From Clostridia bacterium (GTDB lineage: Bacteria > Bacillota > Clostridia > Oscillospirales > Acutalibacteraceae), in assembly GCA_900770255.1 (NCBI GenBank), contig CAAGJN010000040.1:1-37592 (forward strand): a DNA stretch of 37,592 nt, in the 5' to 3' direction. Positions within the stretch are counted from its first letter, which is position 1. Each line of letters opens with the position of its first letter. Position numbers and translations under genes: made by a program. The notes under the pieces were generated by a model. It worked only from the letters and a program-made list of their open reading frames with translations, was not told where the DNA came from and did no database searches. Positions 1 to 8,659 of the stretch are shown piece by piece.

Positions 1-13
1 GTGGCGTCATCAT
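1..13 (-). CDS. Possible start of the next gene (cut by window edge)
   Basis: On the minus strand a GGGAGAG ribosome-binding-like stretch is followed 4-7 bases later by two consecutive ATG codons, reading Met-Met-Thr-Pro before the window ends. It would be the gene downstream of tdk, beyond a terminator. Too little is present to identify it; prmC or prfA often follow tdk in Firmicutes, but that is only a guess. Confidence 0.3.
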
Positions 14-75
14 GCGGCTCTCCCGCAGCGAAAGCGGATCTTTTCCTCCCCGCCGCAATCCTTTCCCCTCATCCG

Positions 76-105
76 AAAACGGGACGGCATCTACTGCCGC
101 CCCGT
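76..105 (-). terminator. Intrinsic terminator after tdk
   Basis: An 11-bp stem (79-89 with 95-105, one G-U pair) with a 5-base loop is followed on the minus strand by TTTT. It starts 6 bases beyond the tdk stop codon and closes the ilvE-tdk unit. Confidence 0.8.
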
Positions 106-110
106 CGGGT

Positions 111-704
111 TTATTCTTTTTCTGCGCTCTCGCGCTCAATGCGCCGCTTCCAGCAACGGTGACACATGGCCTCGTAGCTGTCATTGCCGCCGAGAAACAC
201 CTGCGAGCCGCTCGTGACAACATGTCCGTTCGAGTCAATCCTCGCGTTGACCGTCGCCTTTCTGCCGCATTCGCAGATCGTCTTTATCTCGGTTATCGAA
301 TCCGCAACCTCAAAGAGCCTGCGGCTGCCCGGGAACATGTGAGTCAGGAAATCCGTGCGGAGCCCGAAGCAGAGCACCGGAATGTCACAGTCGTCAACAA
401 TCCGCCTGAGCTGATCTATATGCTCCTCGGTGAAAAACTGACTCTCATCCGATATGACCACATCGGCCTCTCTGCTCTCTCCGTCTACGAACATCTCATA
501 TATATTGTCGTCCGGAAAGATAACCTGTGCCTTTGCGCTCAGGCCTATGCGGGAATAGACCGTATCATAGCCGTCGCGCGTGTCAACGCTCGGCTTTATC
601 AGCCATACCTTGCGGTTCTTCTCCTCATAGTTAAACTTTGTCATCAGCGCCTGCGCGGATTTCGATGAGCCCATGGCGCCGTATTTGAAATACAGCTTTG
701 CCAT
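111..704 (-). CDS. tdk: Thymidine kinase
   Basis: Phosphorylates thymidine to dTMP with ATP in the cytoplasm (pyrimidine salvage). The 197-aa length matches type II thymidine kinases. Visible motifs are a Walker A-like loop GAMGSSKS at residues 9-16, the DESQF motif at 86-90 with the probable catalytic Glu87, CFGLRTDF at 112-119, and four zinc-ligand cysteines (C144, C146, C181, C184) that hold the lasso domain. The start ATG shares one base with the ilvE stop codon (TGATG), so translation is probably coupled to ilvE, an unusual partner since the two pathways are unrelated. A terminator follows directly. The C-terminus is short and charged, without extra domains. Confidence 0.96.
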   Translation of the reverse strand: MAKLYFKYGAMGSSKSAQALMTKFNYEEKNRKVWLIKPSVDTRDGYDTVYSRIGLSAKAQVIFPDDNIYEMFVDGESREADVVISDESQFFTEEHIDQLRRIVDDCDIPVLCFGLRTDFLTHMFPGSRRLFEVADSITEIKTICECGRKATVNARIDSNGHVVTSGSQVFLGGNDSYEAMCHRCWKRRIERESAEKE

Positions 705-1777
705 CAGTCAACCTTTACGGTCCAGCCGAATTCATCCGGCAGCTTACCCCACTGGATACCGGTGAGAGTATCATAGAGCTTCTGCGAGACAGCTCCGATC
801 TTGCCGTCGTTGATAATCATGTGCTTGTCGCCGTACTTAAGCTCGCCGATGGGCGAGATGACGGCTGCAGTTCCCGAGCCGAAAGCCTCATCAAACTTGC
901 CCTCGTCATATGCCTTGACAAGCTCCGCGATATCAATATCTCTCTCTGTGACCTTATATCCCATGTGGCGGAGGAGCTCAATGCAGGACTTTCTGGTGAT
1001 GCCGCCGAGGATGCAGCCTCTGTCAAGGCTCGGGGTAATAACCTCACCGTCAACAACAAAGAAGACGTTCATCGCGCCGACCTCGTCAATATACCTTCTG
1101 TGAACGCCGTCAAGCCAGAGGACCTGGGCGTAGCCCTGCTCCTCTGCAACCTCCTGAGCCTTCATTGAGATAGCGTAGTTGGCGGCTGCCTTTGTGAAGC
1201 CCGTACCGCCTGTGACTGCGCGGACATAGTTCTCCTCAACATAGATCTTGACGGGAGCAAGTCCGTTGTCGTAATACGCGCCGACGGGCGAAAGGACGAC
1301 TACAAAGAGAAGATGCTTTGCCGGATGCACGCCAAGCATTGCGTCGGTAGCGAAAATAAACGGACGAATATACAGCGAAGTGCCCTCACTGTGCGGTACC
1401 CAGTCCTTATCGACCTCGACGAGGGTCTTGATCGCCTCAACGGCGAACTTCTCATCTATCTTCGGGATGCAGAGGCGGTCATTTGAGACGTTGAGTCTCG
1501 CCATATTCTGATCGGGGCGGAACAGGCCGATGCTGCCGTCCGCTCTTCTGTAGGCCTTGAGTCCCTCGAAGTCGGCCTGGCCGTAGTGCAGGCACATTGC
1601 GGCGGGATCGAGCTCGATCGGTCCGTAAGGCACTATTCTCGGATTGTGCCAGCCCTCGCCCTCATCGTAGTTCATGATGAACATATGGTCTGTGAATATC
1701 TTGCCGAAGCCGAGCTTAGTCTCATCCGCAGGCTTCGCTTTAGGAGCGGTGGTGCGCTCAATAGTTATTTTTTCCAT
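704..1777 (-). CDS. ilvE: Branched-chain amino acid aminotransferase
   Basis: PLP-dependent fold-type IV aminotransferase that interconverts Leu, Ile and Val with their 2-keto acids, using 2-oxoglutarate/glutamate. At 357 aa it has the length and motifs of the longer BCAT subgroup (eukaryotic and many Firmicutes enzymes) rather than the roughly 310-aa E. coli IlvE. The probable Schiff-base lysine is K196 in GTGFTKAAANY, and GGITRKS at 258-264 is the conserved phosphate-cup segment. The start is supported by GGAGTT upstream and a good promoter at 1810-1837. It is the first gene of a two-gene unit with tdk. Confidence 0.96.
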   Translation of the reverse strand: MEKITIERTTAPKAKPADETKLGFGKIFTDHMFIMNYDEGEGWHNPRIVPYGPIELDPAAMCLHYGQADFEGLKAYRRADGSIGLFRPDQNMARLNVSNDRLCIPKIDEKFAVEAIKTLVEVDKDWVPHSEGTSLYIRPFIFATDAMLGVHPAKHLLFVVVLSPVGAYYDNGLAPVKIYVEENYVRAVTGGTGFTKAAANYAISMKAQEVAEEQGYAQVLWLDGVHRRYIDEVGAMNVFFVVDGEVITPSLDRGCILGGITRKSCIELLRHMGYKVTERDIDIAELVKAYDEGKFDEAFGSGTAAVISPIGELKYGDKHMIINDGKIGAVSQKLYDTLTGIQWGKLPDEFGWTVKVD

Positions 1778-1809
1778 AATAACAACTCCATTCGCTTGTT
1801 AATACAATT

Positions 1810-1837
1810 ATTATATCACTCGTCCGGGCAATTTCAA
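1810..1837 (-). promoter_or_regulatory. Promoter of ilvE-tdk
   Basis: Minus strand -35 TTGAAA (1832-1837), 16-bp spacer, -10 TATAAT (1810-1815), sited about 33 bases before the ilvE start codon. It is a good sigma-A match and is divergent from the kinase-gene promoter. Confidence 0.75.
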
Positions 1838-1938
1838 GAGTCAAAGAGCTTAAATATTCCGACAAAAACGGTCGAATTTCCGTGAGTATGAATAGTTTGA
1901 ACAGCCATAAAATTTTTCGTCACCGCTCTTGTCCAAAG

Positions 1939-1967
1939 TTGACAAACGGGGTATATTTTGATATTAT
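1939..1967 (+). promoter_or_regulatory. Promoter of the PASTA kinase-like gene
   Basis: A consensus -35 TTGACA (1939-1944), 17-bp spacer and -10 TATTAT (1962-1967) give a leader of about 65 bases before the ATG at 2040. The intergenic region 1778-2039 holds this and the divergent ilvE promoter and nothing else I recognise. Confidence 0.8.
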
Positions 1968-2039
1968 ACAGTTGTATAGCCATATAATTATACGTACACA
2001 GCGTGCGTTATCCTATAGCTTCGCAAAGGAAGGTTTTCA

Positions 2040-3731
2040 ATGCCCAATACTGACAATTTATGTATGAGCTGTATGCGTCCTATCGGCGACGAGAAGCAGT
2101 GCCCCTACTGCGGATATCATGCCGACTCGCCTCAGCTCTCGCCTTATCTTCCGATAAAGAGCGTCGTCGCAAACCGCTATCTTATCGGTAAAGTCATGGA
2201 ATTTAACGGTGACGGTGTGACCTACGCCGCGTGGGATATGTCGGAGAGGGTGGCCGTCAAGGTCAGGGAGTTTTTGCCCGACGCTATATGCTCGCGCGAG
2301 AACGGTGAGACTGCCGTCAAGGTCATGCAGGGCTGCGAGAGAGCTTACAGCGACTGCTACCAGAGCTTTCTCGAGCTGTGGCGCAAGCTAATGCGCCTGA
2401 TGGGCCTCTCGGCGCTCATCAGCGTCACGGACGTCGTTGAGGACAACGGCACAGCATATGCAGTATATGAATATACGGACGCTGTGCCGCTGCGCAAATA
2501 TCTGCTCTCGACAAGCACGGGCTACATCACATGGGAGCGCGCAAGGCAGATGTTCATGCCCGCGCTTTCAGCTCTAGGTACCCTGCACTCGGCAGGCATT
2601 ATCCATCGCGGTCTCTCACCGCAGACTATTCTTGTCACCTCCGACGGCAAGCTCAAAATCTCGGGCTTCAGCATCTGGCAGGCAAGAACTGCGCGCGGCG
2701 ATCTCAACCCCGAGCTTTTCCCGGGCTACGCCGCCATCGAGCAGTACGGCTTCGAGGGTCAGCAGGGTGCATGGACCGATATTTATGCCTTTGCAGCCGT
2801 TTTATACCGCGCTCTTATCGGCACCGACCCGATCGTCGCGACAACGAGAGTCACGAACGACCGTCTGATGATTCCGAGCAAATTTGCGGAACAGCTTCCC
2901 GCTTATGTCATAAACGCGCTTATAAATGCGCTCCAGATCCTGCCTGAGGACAGGACGCGCTCGGTCGAGCAGTTCAGGGCGGATCTCTCCGCCTCCCCGA
3001 CCGCAACATACGCCGGCGAAATTCACGCGATGAACGAGGGGCTTGAGCGAAGCGTTGAGTCCGGTGAAACCGAAGCTCCCGCAGCTCCGAAGAAAAAGAA
3101 AAACGCCGCGGCCCCGTTCCTGATAACTCTCGGGGTCACTCTCGCGGTCGGCGTAGTGATCTTTGTCATTTTGCTGTTCACGGTGTTCCACGGAAGCCTG
3201 ACGAAAGACAAGATCAGCAACGAAGATGACAACACTACGGGCTACGCCGTTGAGAGCACAAGCGTCGAGTCCGTCGTCGTGCCCGATTTCAGAAATCTCA
3301 GCTATGAGGCGATCTCGAAAAATCCCGTCTGGGACGGCAAATTTACTTTCAAAACCAAGTATGAATACAGCGACTCGGTCAACGAGGGCTACGTTATATC
3401 GCAGAGCATTCCCGAACAAACGACTGTTGCTATCGGCAGCGAGATCGAGCTTGTGATAAGCAGCGGCAAAGAGCCCATAGAGGTCCCCAACGTGTTCGGT
3501 ATGAGCTATGAGAAAGCGAAGCAGACTCTCACCGATCTCGGCTTTGTCTGCACGGCCGTCGGCAACAACACCGAGGGGCAGGTCGTCTCAATGTCAGTTG
3601 AGCCCGGCTCAAAGCTGCCCAAGGGCACGCGCATCGAGCTTACCTGTTCCACGCCGGATGAAGACGAAGTCACCTCCGGCGTCTCGGACAGCTCAGGCGG
3701 TTCGATAATAGACCGTCTGCTCGGACAGTAA
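2040..3731 (+). CDS. Zinc-ribbon, kinase-fold, PASTA membrane protein; predicted pseudokinase
   Basis: This 563-aa protein has the layout of PrkC/Stk1-type Ser/Thr kinases: a CxxC...CxxC zinc ribbon (C8, C11, C21, C24), a protein-kinase fold (about 47-318), a Lys-rich stop and one membrane segment (about 358-382), then two extracellular PASTA repeats (about 412-477 and 478-538). The fold keeps VAVK (K74), PGYAAIEQY (228-236), D247 of the F-helix and R305. However, the HRD motif reads HRG (G191 replaces the catalytic Asp), the catalytic-loop Asn is Thr196, and the DFG position reads SGF (G209 replaces the Mg-binding Asp). It is therefore probably catalytically dead and may act as a sensor or scaffold binding muropeptides or wall precursors. 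The ATG follows AAAGGAAGG at 2025-2033. It is monocistronic, between its own promoter and a strong terminator. No partner phosphatase is adjacent. Confidence 0.88.
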   Translation: MPNTDNLCMSCMRPIGDEKQCPYCGYHADSPQLSPYLPIKSVVANRYLIGKVMEFNGDGVTYAAWDMSERVAVKVREFLPDAICSRENGETAVKVMQGCERAYSDCYQSFLELWRKLMRLMGLSALISVTDVVEDNGTAYAVYEYTDAVPLRKYLLSTSTGYITWERARQMFMPALSALGTLHSAGIIHRGLSPQTILVTSDGKLKISGFSIWQARTARGDLNPELFPGYAAIEQYGFEGQQGAWTDIYAFAAVLYRALIGTDPIVATTRVTNDRLMIPSKFAEQLPAYVINALINALQILPEDRTRSVEQFRADLSASPTATYAGEIHAMNEGLERSVESGETEAPAAPKKKKNAAAPFLITLGVTLAVGVVIFVILLFTVFHGSLTKDKISNEDDNTTGYAVESTSVESVVVPDFRNLSYEAISKNPVWDGKFTFKTKYEYSDSVNEGYVISQSIPEQTTVAIGSEIELVISSGKEPIEVPNVFGMSYEKAKQTLTDLGFVCTAVGNNTEGQVVSMSVEPGSKLPKGTRIELTCSTPDEDEVTSGVSDSSGGSIIDRLLGQ

Positions 3732-3770
3732 AAATATTGCGGGCGCTCGGAGAACGCCGCTGCAACCGAA

Positions 3771-3819
3771 ATTACCCGGCATGAAGGATTAACCCCTTCG
3801 TGCCGGGTAATTAGTTTTA
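3771..3819 (+). terminator. Strong intrinsic terminator after the PASTA gene
   Basis: A 17-bp stem (3771-3787 with 3795-3811, one G-U pair) with a 7-base loop, followed by TAGTTTTAT. It lies between two convergent genes and may also stop minus-strand transcripts, although the T-run on that side is poor. Confidence 0.85.
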
Positions 3820-3832
3820 TCATGCAATTTTG

Positions 3833-4798
3833 TCATGGCTGCGGCGCGGAATAATTTTCCACCGCATAGCTAAAGCCCTCCGCCGTAAATTTTCGCGCCT
3901 GCTTCGCTATATCGGCAAAGCCATACATATCGAAGCTGTGGAATCCCCCGTCCAGCACCTCAAACATCACTTCAACTCCCGCTGCGCGCAGATCGTTTAC
4001 ATACTTCTGCGTCTCTGCAAAAAACGGATCGATGCTGCCGATAAATATCAGCGCCGGCGGCAGTCCGCTGTAGTCGGTCTCGCGCGAAGGTGCGGCATAT
4101 TTCGACACCCTGTCCGTGCCGTAGTCGCTGCCAAGGTAGAGCTTCCACGCAGCGATATTCGACTTTGTGTTCCATACCGGCGCGTCGTTGTTGCGGGAAG
4201 TCTCGGTCGGTCTGTCATCGAGCATGGGATAGAGCGGCATCTGGAAAGCGACGTTGACCTCTCCTTTGTCCCTGGCATAGATAGTCAGAGCCGCAGTCAA
4301 ACCGCCGCCCGCGCTGTTGCCTCCGACAAAAATTTTGTCGGGACTCATGCCGTACCTCTCTCCGTTGTTTTTGAGCCACAGCAGCGCAAGATAACAATCG
4401 TCGAGCGCGGCCGGAAACGGCGCATACAGCGATTTTTTATAGTCGGGCACGACCATAACGCAGCCGGACGCGCCGACAAACGCGCGCACAAAGGCGTGAT
4501 CCTGCTCCGGGATGCCCATAGCGTAGCCGCCGCCATGGAGCCACAGCAGACCCGGCACTCCGCTTTTTTGCTTTCGCGGCGAATAGACGCAAAGTCGCAG
4601 CTTAGTGCCGTCCGCGCGCGGTATCTTTATCTGCTCGCACTTTATCTTCCACGGCGTTACGTCGACGCCGCGGCCGAAATTTTTAAGAATGAAGTTGCAG
4701 AATTTAAATTTACGCTCGCTGAAGCTCGGCCACACAAGGCGTATCACCTCGCCTATCGGCCGAAGCTGTCGGTCGATCATACTGCTTTTTATTACCAT
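3833..4798 (-). CDS. Alpha/beta hydrolase, HSL-type esterase
   Basis: A 321-aa carboxylesterase-like protein of the hormone-sensitive-lipase (type IV) group. The oxyanion-hole motif HGGG is at 88-91, the nucleophile elbow GGNSAGG carries Ser162, and Asp257 (GSIDPF) and His287 (GGFHSF) complete the triad. There is no signal peptide, so it is probably cytoplasmic, acting on short acyl esters or deacetylating imported sugars; the substrate cannot be read from sequence. The ATG follows GGAGAG. It lies 12 bases beyond the glgA terminator and no promoter is obvious between them, so expression may depend on read-through from the glg operon. Confidence 0.88.
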   Translation of the reverse strand: MVIKSSMIDRQLRPIGEVIRLVWPSFSERKFKFCNFILKNFGRGVDVTPWKIKCEQIKIPRADGTKLRLCVYSPRKQKSGVPGLLWLHGGGYAMGIPEQDHAFVRAFVGASGCVMVVPDYKKSLYAPFPAALDDCYLALLWLKNNGERYGMSPDKIFVGGNSAGGGLTAALTIYARDKGEVNVAFQMPLYPMLDDRPTETSRNNDAPVWNTKSNIAAWKLYLGSDYGTDRVSKYAAPSRETDYSGLPPALIFIGSIDPFFAETQKYVNDLRAAGVEVMFEVLDGGFHSFDMYGFADIAKQARKFTAEGFSYAVENYSAPQP

Positions 4799-4809
4799 AG
4801 CTCTCTCCG

Positions 4810-4856
4810 AAAAAAAGCGGAAACCGACGGCGCCCCGTCATTATGGCGGTTACCGC
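4810..4856 (-). terminator. Terminator after glgA
   Basis: A two-tier hairpin on the minus strand: outer 10-bp stem 4847-4856 with 4817-4826 (one mismatch), an inner 5-bp stem within it, then seven T residues (4816-4810). It lies between glgA and the esterase gene. Confidence 0.8.
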
Positions 4857-4878
4857 GAGCCTCCGCTTTGAATTTTAC

Positions 4879-6303
4879 TTATTTGCCTATGAGCTGCCTG
4901 TAGAGGTGCATATATTCGCGGGCCGAACGTCCCCAGCTGTTATCGCACTCGAGCGCGCGTTTAACGAGAGTATCGAAATACCTGCTGTCGCTGTATGCGC
5001 CGAGGGCTCTGCGGACAGCACCGAGCATATCGTGGGCGTTGTAGCTCTTGAAGGTAAAGCCGTTGCCCTTGCCGTCGCCGGAATCGGTAATGCTGTCCTT
5101 GAGGCCGCCTGTTTCGCGCACGATCGGCAGAGTGCCGTATCTCAGGGCAAGCATCTGCGAAAGGCCGCAGGGCTCACTCTTTGACGGCATGAGGAACAGA
5201 TCACAGCCGGCGTATATCTTGCGCGCAAGCTCGGGAATAAAGGCTATACGAAGCCCGACTTTTCCCGGGTAACGCGCTTCAACCTCGCGGAAGAAGTTCT
5301 CATATTCCCAATCGCCGGTTCCGAGCACGACGAGCTGAACGTCGGTGGTGCTCAGCAGCTCGTCAAGCACCGCCTTGACAAGGTCGAGCCCCTTGTGCGA
5401 GACAAGGCGGGACACCATGCCTATCACGGGCACGTCGCCGCGCACTGGCAGCGAAAACTCGCGCTGAAGGTCGGCCTTGTCCTCCTTTTTACCCGATGGA
5501 TCGGCGGCAGAGAAGTTCTCCTTTATCGCCTTGTCCGTAGCAGGGTCATAGACCTCGGTATCGATACCGTTGAGGATGCCGTGCAGCTTATACCTACGCT
5601 CGCGCAGAATCGGATCAAGGCCGTGGCTGAACCACGGATCGAGGATCTCCTCCGCGTAGGTCGGGCTGACGGTCGTGACAGCGTCGGCGCACTCTATCGC
5701 GCCCTTCATCAGGTTGAGATCGCCGTTGAAATCGAGCAGCTGCTCATACTGCGCGCCCAGGCCAAACACATCGCCGAGGATTTCCTTGCCGTAGACGCCC
5801 TGATACTGTATGTTGTGGATAGTGAATATGTTCTTGATTCCCTCATAGCCCTCGCGGTTGGCATACATCGTCGAATAGTAGACGGGGATCAATGCCGTCT
5901 GCCAGTCGTTTGAATGGATTATATCGGGCTTGAAGCCGATATGCGGGATTATCTCAAGCACGGCGCGCGAGAAGAACGCAAAGCGCTCAGCGTCGTCGTA
6001 GTGACCGTAGATGCCGTCGCGCTTAAAATAATACTCATTATCTATCAAGTAGAAAATGACGCCGTCTACCTTAGCCTCGAAGATGCCGCAGTACTGTCTG
6101 CGCCATGAGACGGGCACGCTGATGTGCGTTACGAACTGCATCTTGTCGCGCAGTTCCTGCTTTATCCCGCCGTAGAGCGGCATAACGACGCGGCAGCCGA
6201 CAAGGCGCTTACGCAGCGCCTTGGGCAGCGACCCGGCAACGTCGCCGAGCCCGCCGCTGGCCATGAAGGGCAGGGCCTCGCTTGCAGCATATAAAACCTT
6301 CAT
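4879..6303 (-). CDS. glgA: Glycogen synthase (ADP-glucose, GT5)
   Basis: Transfers glucose from ADP-glucose to the non-reducing ends of glycogen. The 474-aa length is standard for bacterial GlgA with a two-Rossmann GT-B fold. Motifs: N-terminal ADP-glucose loop SGGLGDV at 16-22 (the Lys of the E. coli KTGGL motif is Ala here), HSNDW at 130-134, HNIQYQG at 163-169, SRLVSHKG at 298-305, and the EPCG acceptor/nucleotide site at 377-380 followed by a RETGG loop. It is the last gene of the glgB-C-D-A operon, 18 bases after glgD, and ends at a strong terminator. Confidence 0.97.
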   Translation of the reverse strand: MKVLYAASEALPFMASGGLGDVAGSLPKALRKRLVGCRVVMPLYGGIKQELRDKMQFVTHISVPVSWRRQYCGIFEAKVDGVIFYLIDNEYYFKRDGIYGHYDDAERFAFFSRAVLEIIPHIGFKPDIIHSNDWQTALIPVYYSTMYANREGYEGIKNIFTIHNIQYQGVYGKEILGDVFGLGAQYEQLLDFNGDLNLMKGAIECADAVTTVSPTYAEEILDPWFSHGLDPILRERRYKLHGILNGIDTEVYDPATDKAIKENFSAADPSGKKEDKADLQREFSLPVRGDVPVIGMVSRLVSHKGLDLVKAVLDELLSTTDVQLVVLGTGDWEYENFFREVEARYPGKVGLRIAFIPELARKIYAGCDLFLMPSKSEPCGLSQMLALRYGTLPIVRETGGLKDSITDSGDGKGNGFTFKSYNAHDMLGAVRRALGAYSDSRYFDTLVKRALECDNSWGRSAREYMHLYRQLIGK

Positions 6304-6321
6304 TTTTCTGTCCCCCTTTTC

Positions 6322-7443
6322 TCAGACGGCTATTCCCTTACCGACGTAAACCGGGAAGGTATCAGTGCCGCAGAGTGTCTTGTTGGGTTTGATTATCGAA
6401 ATTTTGTCCATGATCACGCAGTCAAGAGTCGCGCCGGAGCCGATATATGCGCCCTGCATGACAATCGAGTTTCTGACTACTGCATCCTTACCTACGGTGA
6501 CTCCTCGGAAAAGGATACTGTTTTCAACCTTGCCCTCTATCTTGCAGCCGTCGGCGACAAGGCTGTTTTTGACATCCGAGCCGAGGCCGTAGATTGCAGG
6601 CACTTCGTCGCGCACCTTAGTATATATCGGGCGCTCACGGCAGAACAGCTCTGCGCGGTTGCCCGCGTCAAGCAGCGCCATGTTGGCGTCGTAGAAACTC
6701 TTGAGCGAGTCGAGAGTCATGACAAAGCCCTCGGCCTTGTAGCCGAATATCTTGAGCGCTCCGACGTTCGCCTGTATGAGGTCGCGCTCAAAGTCGGTGT
6801 AGTGCATACTCGCGGCCTGCGTGATAAGTCTCTCAAGCAGGGATTTTTTGAGCAAAAACACATTGAGCGCGTAGTTGCTCTCCGCGCCGCCCATGGATGA
6901 TATCGCGATCTCATTTATGCGGCCCGATTTGTCTACCTCAAAGGTCATTGTGTTGCTGAGCGCCGGGGTCTTGCCGTGGCAGTAGGCCGCGGTTATATCC
7001 GCGCCGCTCTCCTCGTACGCGTTAAACAGCGCGTTTAAATCTATGTTGCAGATCGTGTTGCAGTCGCAGAGCAGGACATATTCATTGGTGGCGCTCGAAA
7101 TAAACGTGCCGCAGCCGATGAGCGCATCGATCCTGTTTGCAAACAGTCCGCCCGAATCTTCAGCGGAGTTAAACGGGGGGAGGATAAACAGACCCTCGCG
7201 CTTGCGCGAAAGATCCCACGGCTTACCCGTGCCGATATGATCCATCAGCGAACGGTAGTTGCTCTTTGTGATAACGCCGACCTTTGAAATGCCGGAATTG
7301 ACCATGTTGGAGAGCTGAAAATCAATGAGTCTGTAGCGTCCGCCGAACGGGACGGAGCCCATCGTGCGCATATTCGTAAGCTCCGGCAGGGACTGGTCGT
7401 AGGTGCTCGCATATATTATGCCTAAAACGTTGTTGGCTCTCAT
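6322..7443 (-). CDS. glgD: GlgD, ADP-glucose pyrophosphorylase regulatory-type subunit
   Basis: A 373-aa paralogue of GlgC with a nucleotidyltransferase fold followed by a left-handed beta-helix hexapeptide region (about residue 290 to the end). The N-terminal segment reads IYASTYDQSLPELTNMR where GlgC has the GGQGSRL nucleotide loop, so it lacks the pyrophosphorylase signature. In characterised Firmicutes, GlgD has little activity alone but raises GlgC activity in a GlgC-GlgD hetero-oligomer. The start overlaps the glgC stop by 4 bases (ATGA), consistent with equal production of the two subunits. Confidence 0.95.
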   Translation of the reverse strand: MRANNVLGIIYASTYDQSLPELTNMRTMGSVPFGGRYRLIDFQLSNMVNSGISKVGVITKSNYRSLMDHIGTGKPWDLSRKREGLFILPPFNSAEDSGGLFANRIDALIGCGTFISSATNEYVLLCDCNTICNIDLNALFNAYEESGADITAAYCHGKTPALSNTMTFEVDKSGRINEIAISSMGGAESNYALNVFLLKKSLLERLITQAASMHYTDFERDLIQANVGALKIFGYKAEGFVMTLDSLKSFYDANMALLDAGNRAELFCRERPIYTKVRDEVPAIYGLGSDVKNSLVADGCKIEGKVENSILFRGVTVGKDAVVRNSIVMQGAYIGSGATLDCVIMDKISIIKPNKTLCGTDTFPVYVGKGIAV

Positions 7444-8657
7444 TTACGCACATCCTCCTTTTCTCCGTCATACATGGTCTTGGGCGCTATTTTCATACCC
7501 TTTTTGACCGTGACGCCCTTGCCTATGACGGCGACGCCCCATTTATCAAGCTCCTCCATCGCCTCCGGGCGCTCGCCGACGACCGCGTTCTCTTCAATGA
7601 CCGCGTTCTCGGCGACTATCGCATACTGAACCACCGCGCCGGACTTGATAACGGTGCCCGGCATGATGATCGAATCCCTGATCACTGCACCATTTTCTAT
7701 CGTGACGTCCGCAAAAATCACGGAGAAATCAACGTCTCCCGCGATCTCGCAGCCCTCGGTGACCATGGAGTTCTGCACCGTCGCATCGGGCGAGACGTAG
7801 TGCGGCGGAGCGGTCGGGGTTCTTGAATATATCTTCCACGACGGATCGCTCAGATCGAGATCGACCTTCGGGTTCAAAAGATCGAGATTAGCTTCCCAGA
7901 GGCTGTCTATCGTGCCGACGTCCTTCCAGTAGCCATCGAACTGATAGGCAAACAGGCGCTCGCCGGCCGTGTGCATCGCGGGGATGAGGTCGTGGCCGAA
8001 ATCGTTGCCGGAGTCGGGGTTCGCCTCATCCTCAAGCAGATAGCGGCGAAGCTTGCTCCAGGTGAAAATATACACGCCCATCGAGGCATTGTTGCTGCGG
8101 GGGTGCTTCGGCTTCTCCTCAAACTCGGCTATGGAGCCGTCGTCGTTGACAAACATCAGACCGAAACGCGAAGCCTCCTCCCACGGGACCTCGAGGCAGG
8201 CTATGGTACAGTCTGCATTTTTCTCCTTGTGATATGCGAGCATCTTGGAGTAGTCCATCTTGTAGATGTGATCGCCCGAGAGGATGAGCACATATTCGGG
8301 GGAATAACGGTCGATGAAATTGATATTCTGATAAATGGCGTTCGCGGTATTCTTGTACCACTCGGTACCCTCTATCTGCTGATAGGGCGAGAGGATATGC
8401 ACGCCGCCGTTCTCCCTGTCAAGATCCCACGGCTGGCCGTTGCCGATATAGTCGTTGAGCTCGAGCGGCTGATACTGCGTGAGCACGCCGACGGTATATA
8501 TGCCGGAGTTGACGCAGTTAGACAGAGGGAAATCGATTATTCTGTACTTGCCGCCGTAGGGAACGGCGGGTTTTGCCATGTTCTTGGTCAGAATACCGAG
8601 CCTGCTGCCCTGACCGCCGGCGAGCAGCATAGCAATACATTCTGTTTTTCTGGCCAT
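7440..8657 (-). CDS. glgC: Glucose-1-phosphate adenylyltransferase catalytic subunit
   Basis: Makes ADP-glucose and pyrophosphate from ATP and glucose-1-phosphate, the committed step of glycogen synthesis. It is 405 aa. The LAGGQGSRLG loop is at residues 12-21 and is followed by the KPAVPYGGKYRIIDF segment; a C-terminal hexapeptide beta-helix supports allosteric sites and oligomer formation. Its start lies 2 bases from the glgB stop and its stop overlaps glgD, so the four glg genes form one tight unit. Confidence 0.97.
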   Translation of the reverse strand: MARKTECIAMLLAGGQGSRLGILTKNMAKPAVPYGGKYRIIDFPLSNCVNSGIYTVGVLTQYQPLELNDYIGNGQPWDLDRENGGVHILSPYQQIEGTEWYKNTANAIYQNINFIDRYSPEYVLILSGDHIYKMDYSKMLAYHKEKNADCTIACLEVPWEEASRFGLMFVNDDGSIAEFEEKPKHPRSNNASMGVYIFTWSKLRRYLLEDEANPDSGNDFGHDLIPAMHTAGERLFAYQFDGYWKDVGTIDSLWEANLDLLNPKVDLDLSDPSWKIYSRTPTAPPHYVSPDATVQNSMVTEGCEIAGDVDFSVIFADVTIENGAVIRDSIIMPGTVIKSGAVVQYAIVAENAVIEENAVVGERPEAMEELDKWGVAVIGKGVTVKKGMKIAPKTMYDGEKEDVRK

Positions 8658-8659
8658 TT

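Noticed and set aside
12..668. Long plus-strand open frame opposite tdk
   Set aside because: It is antisense to a complete thymidine kinase with all motifs, has no ribosome binding site and no recognisable protein pattern.
3830..4903. 357-codon plus-strand frame opposite the esterase
   Set aside because: The opposite strand carries the intact HSL-type hydrolase triad; the plus frame crosses a terminator and lacks any motif.
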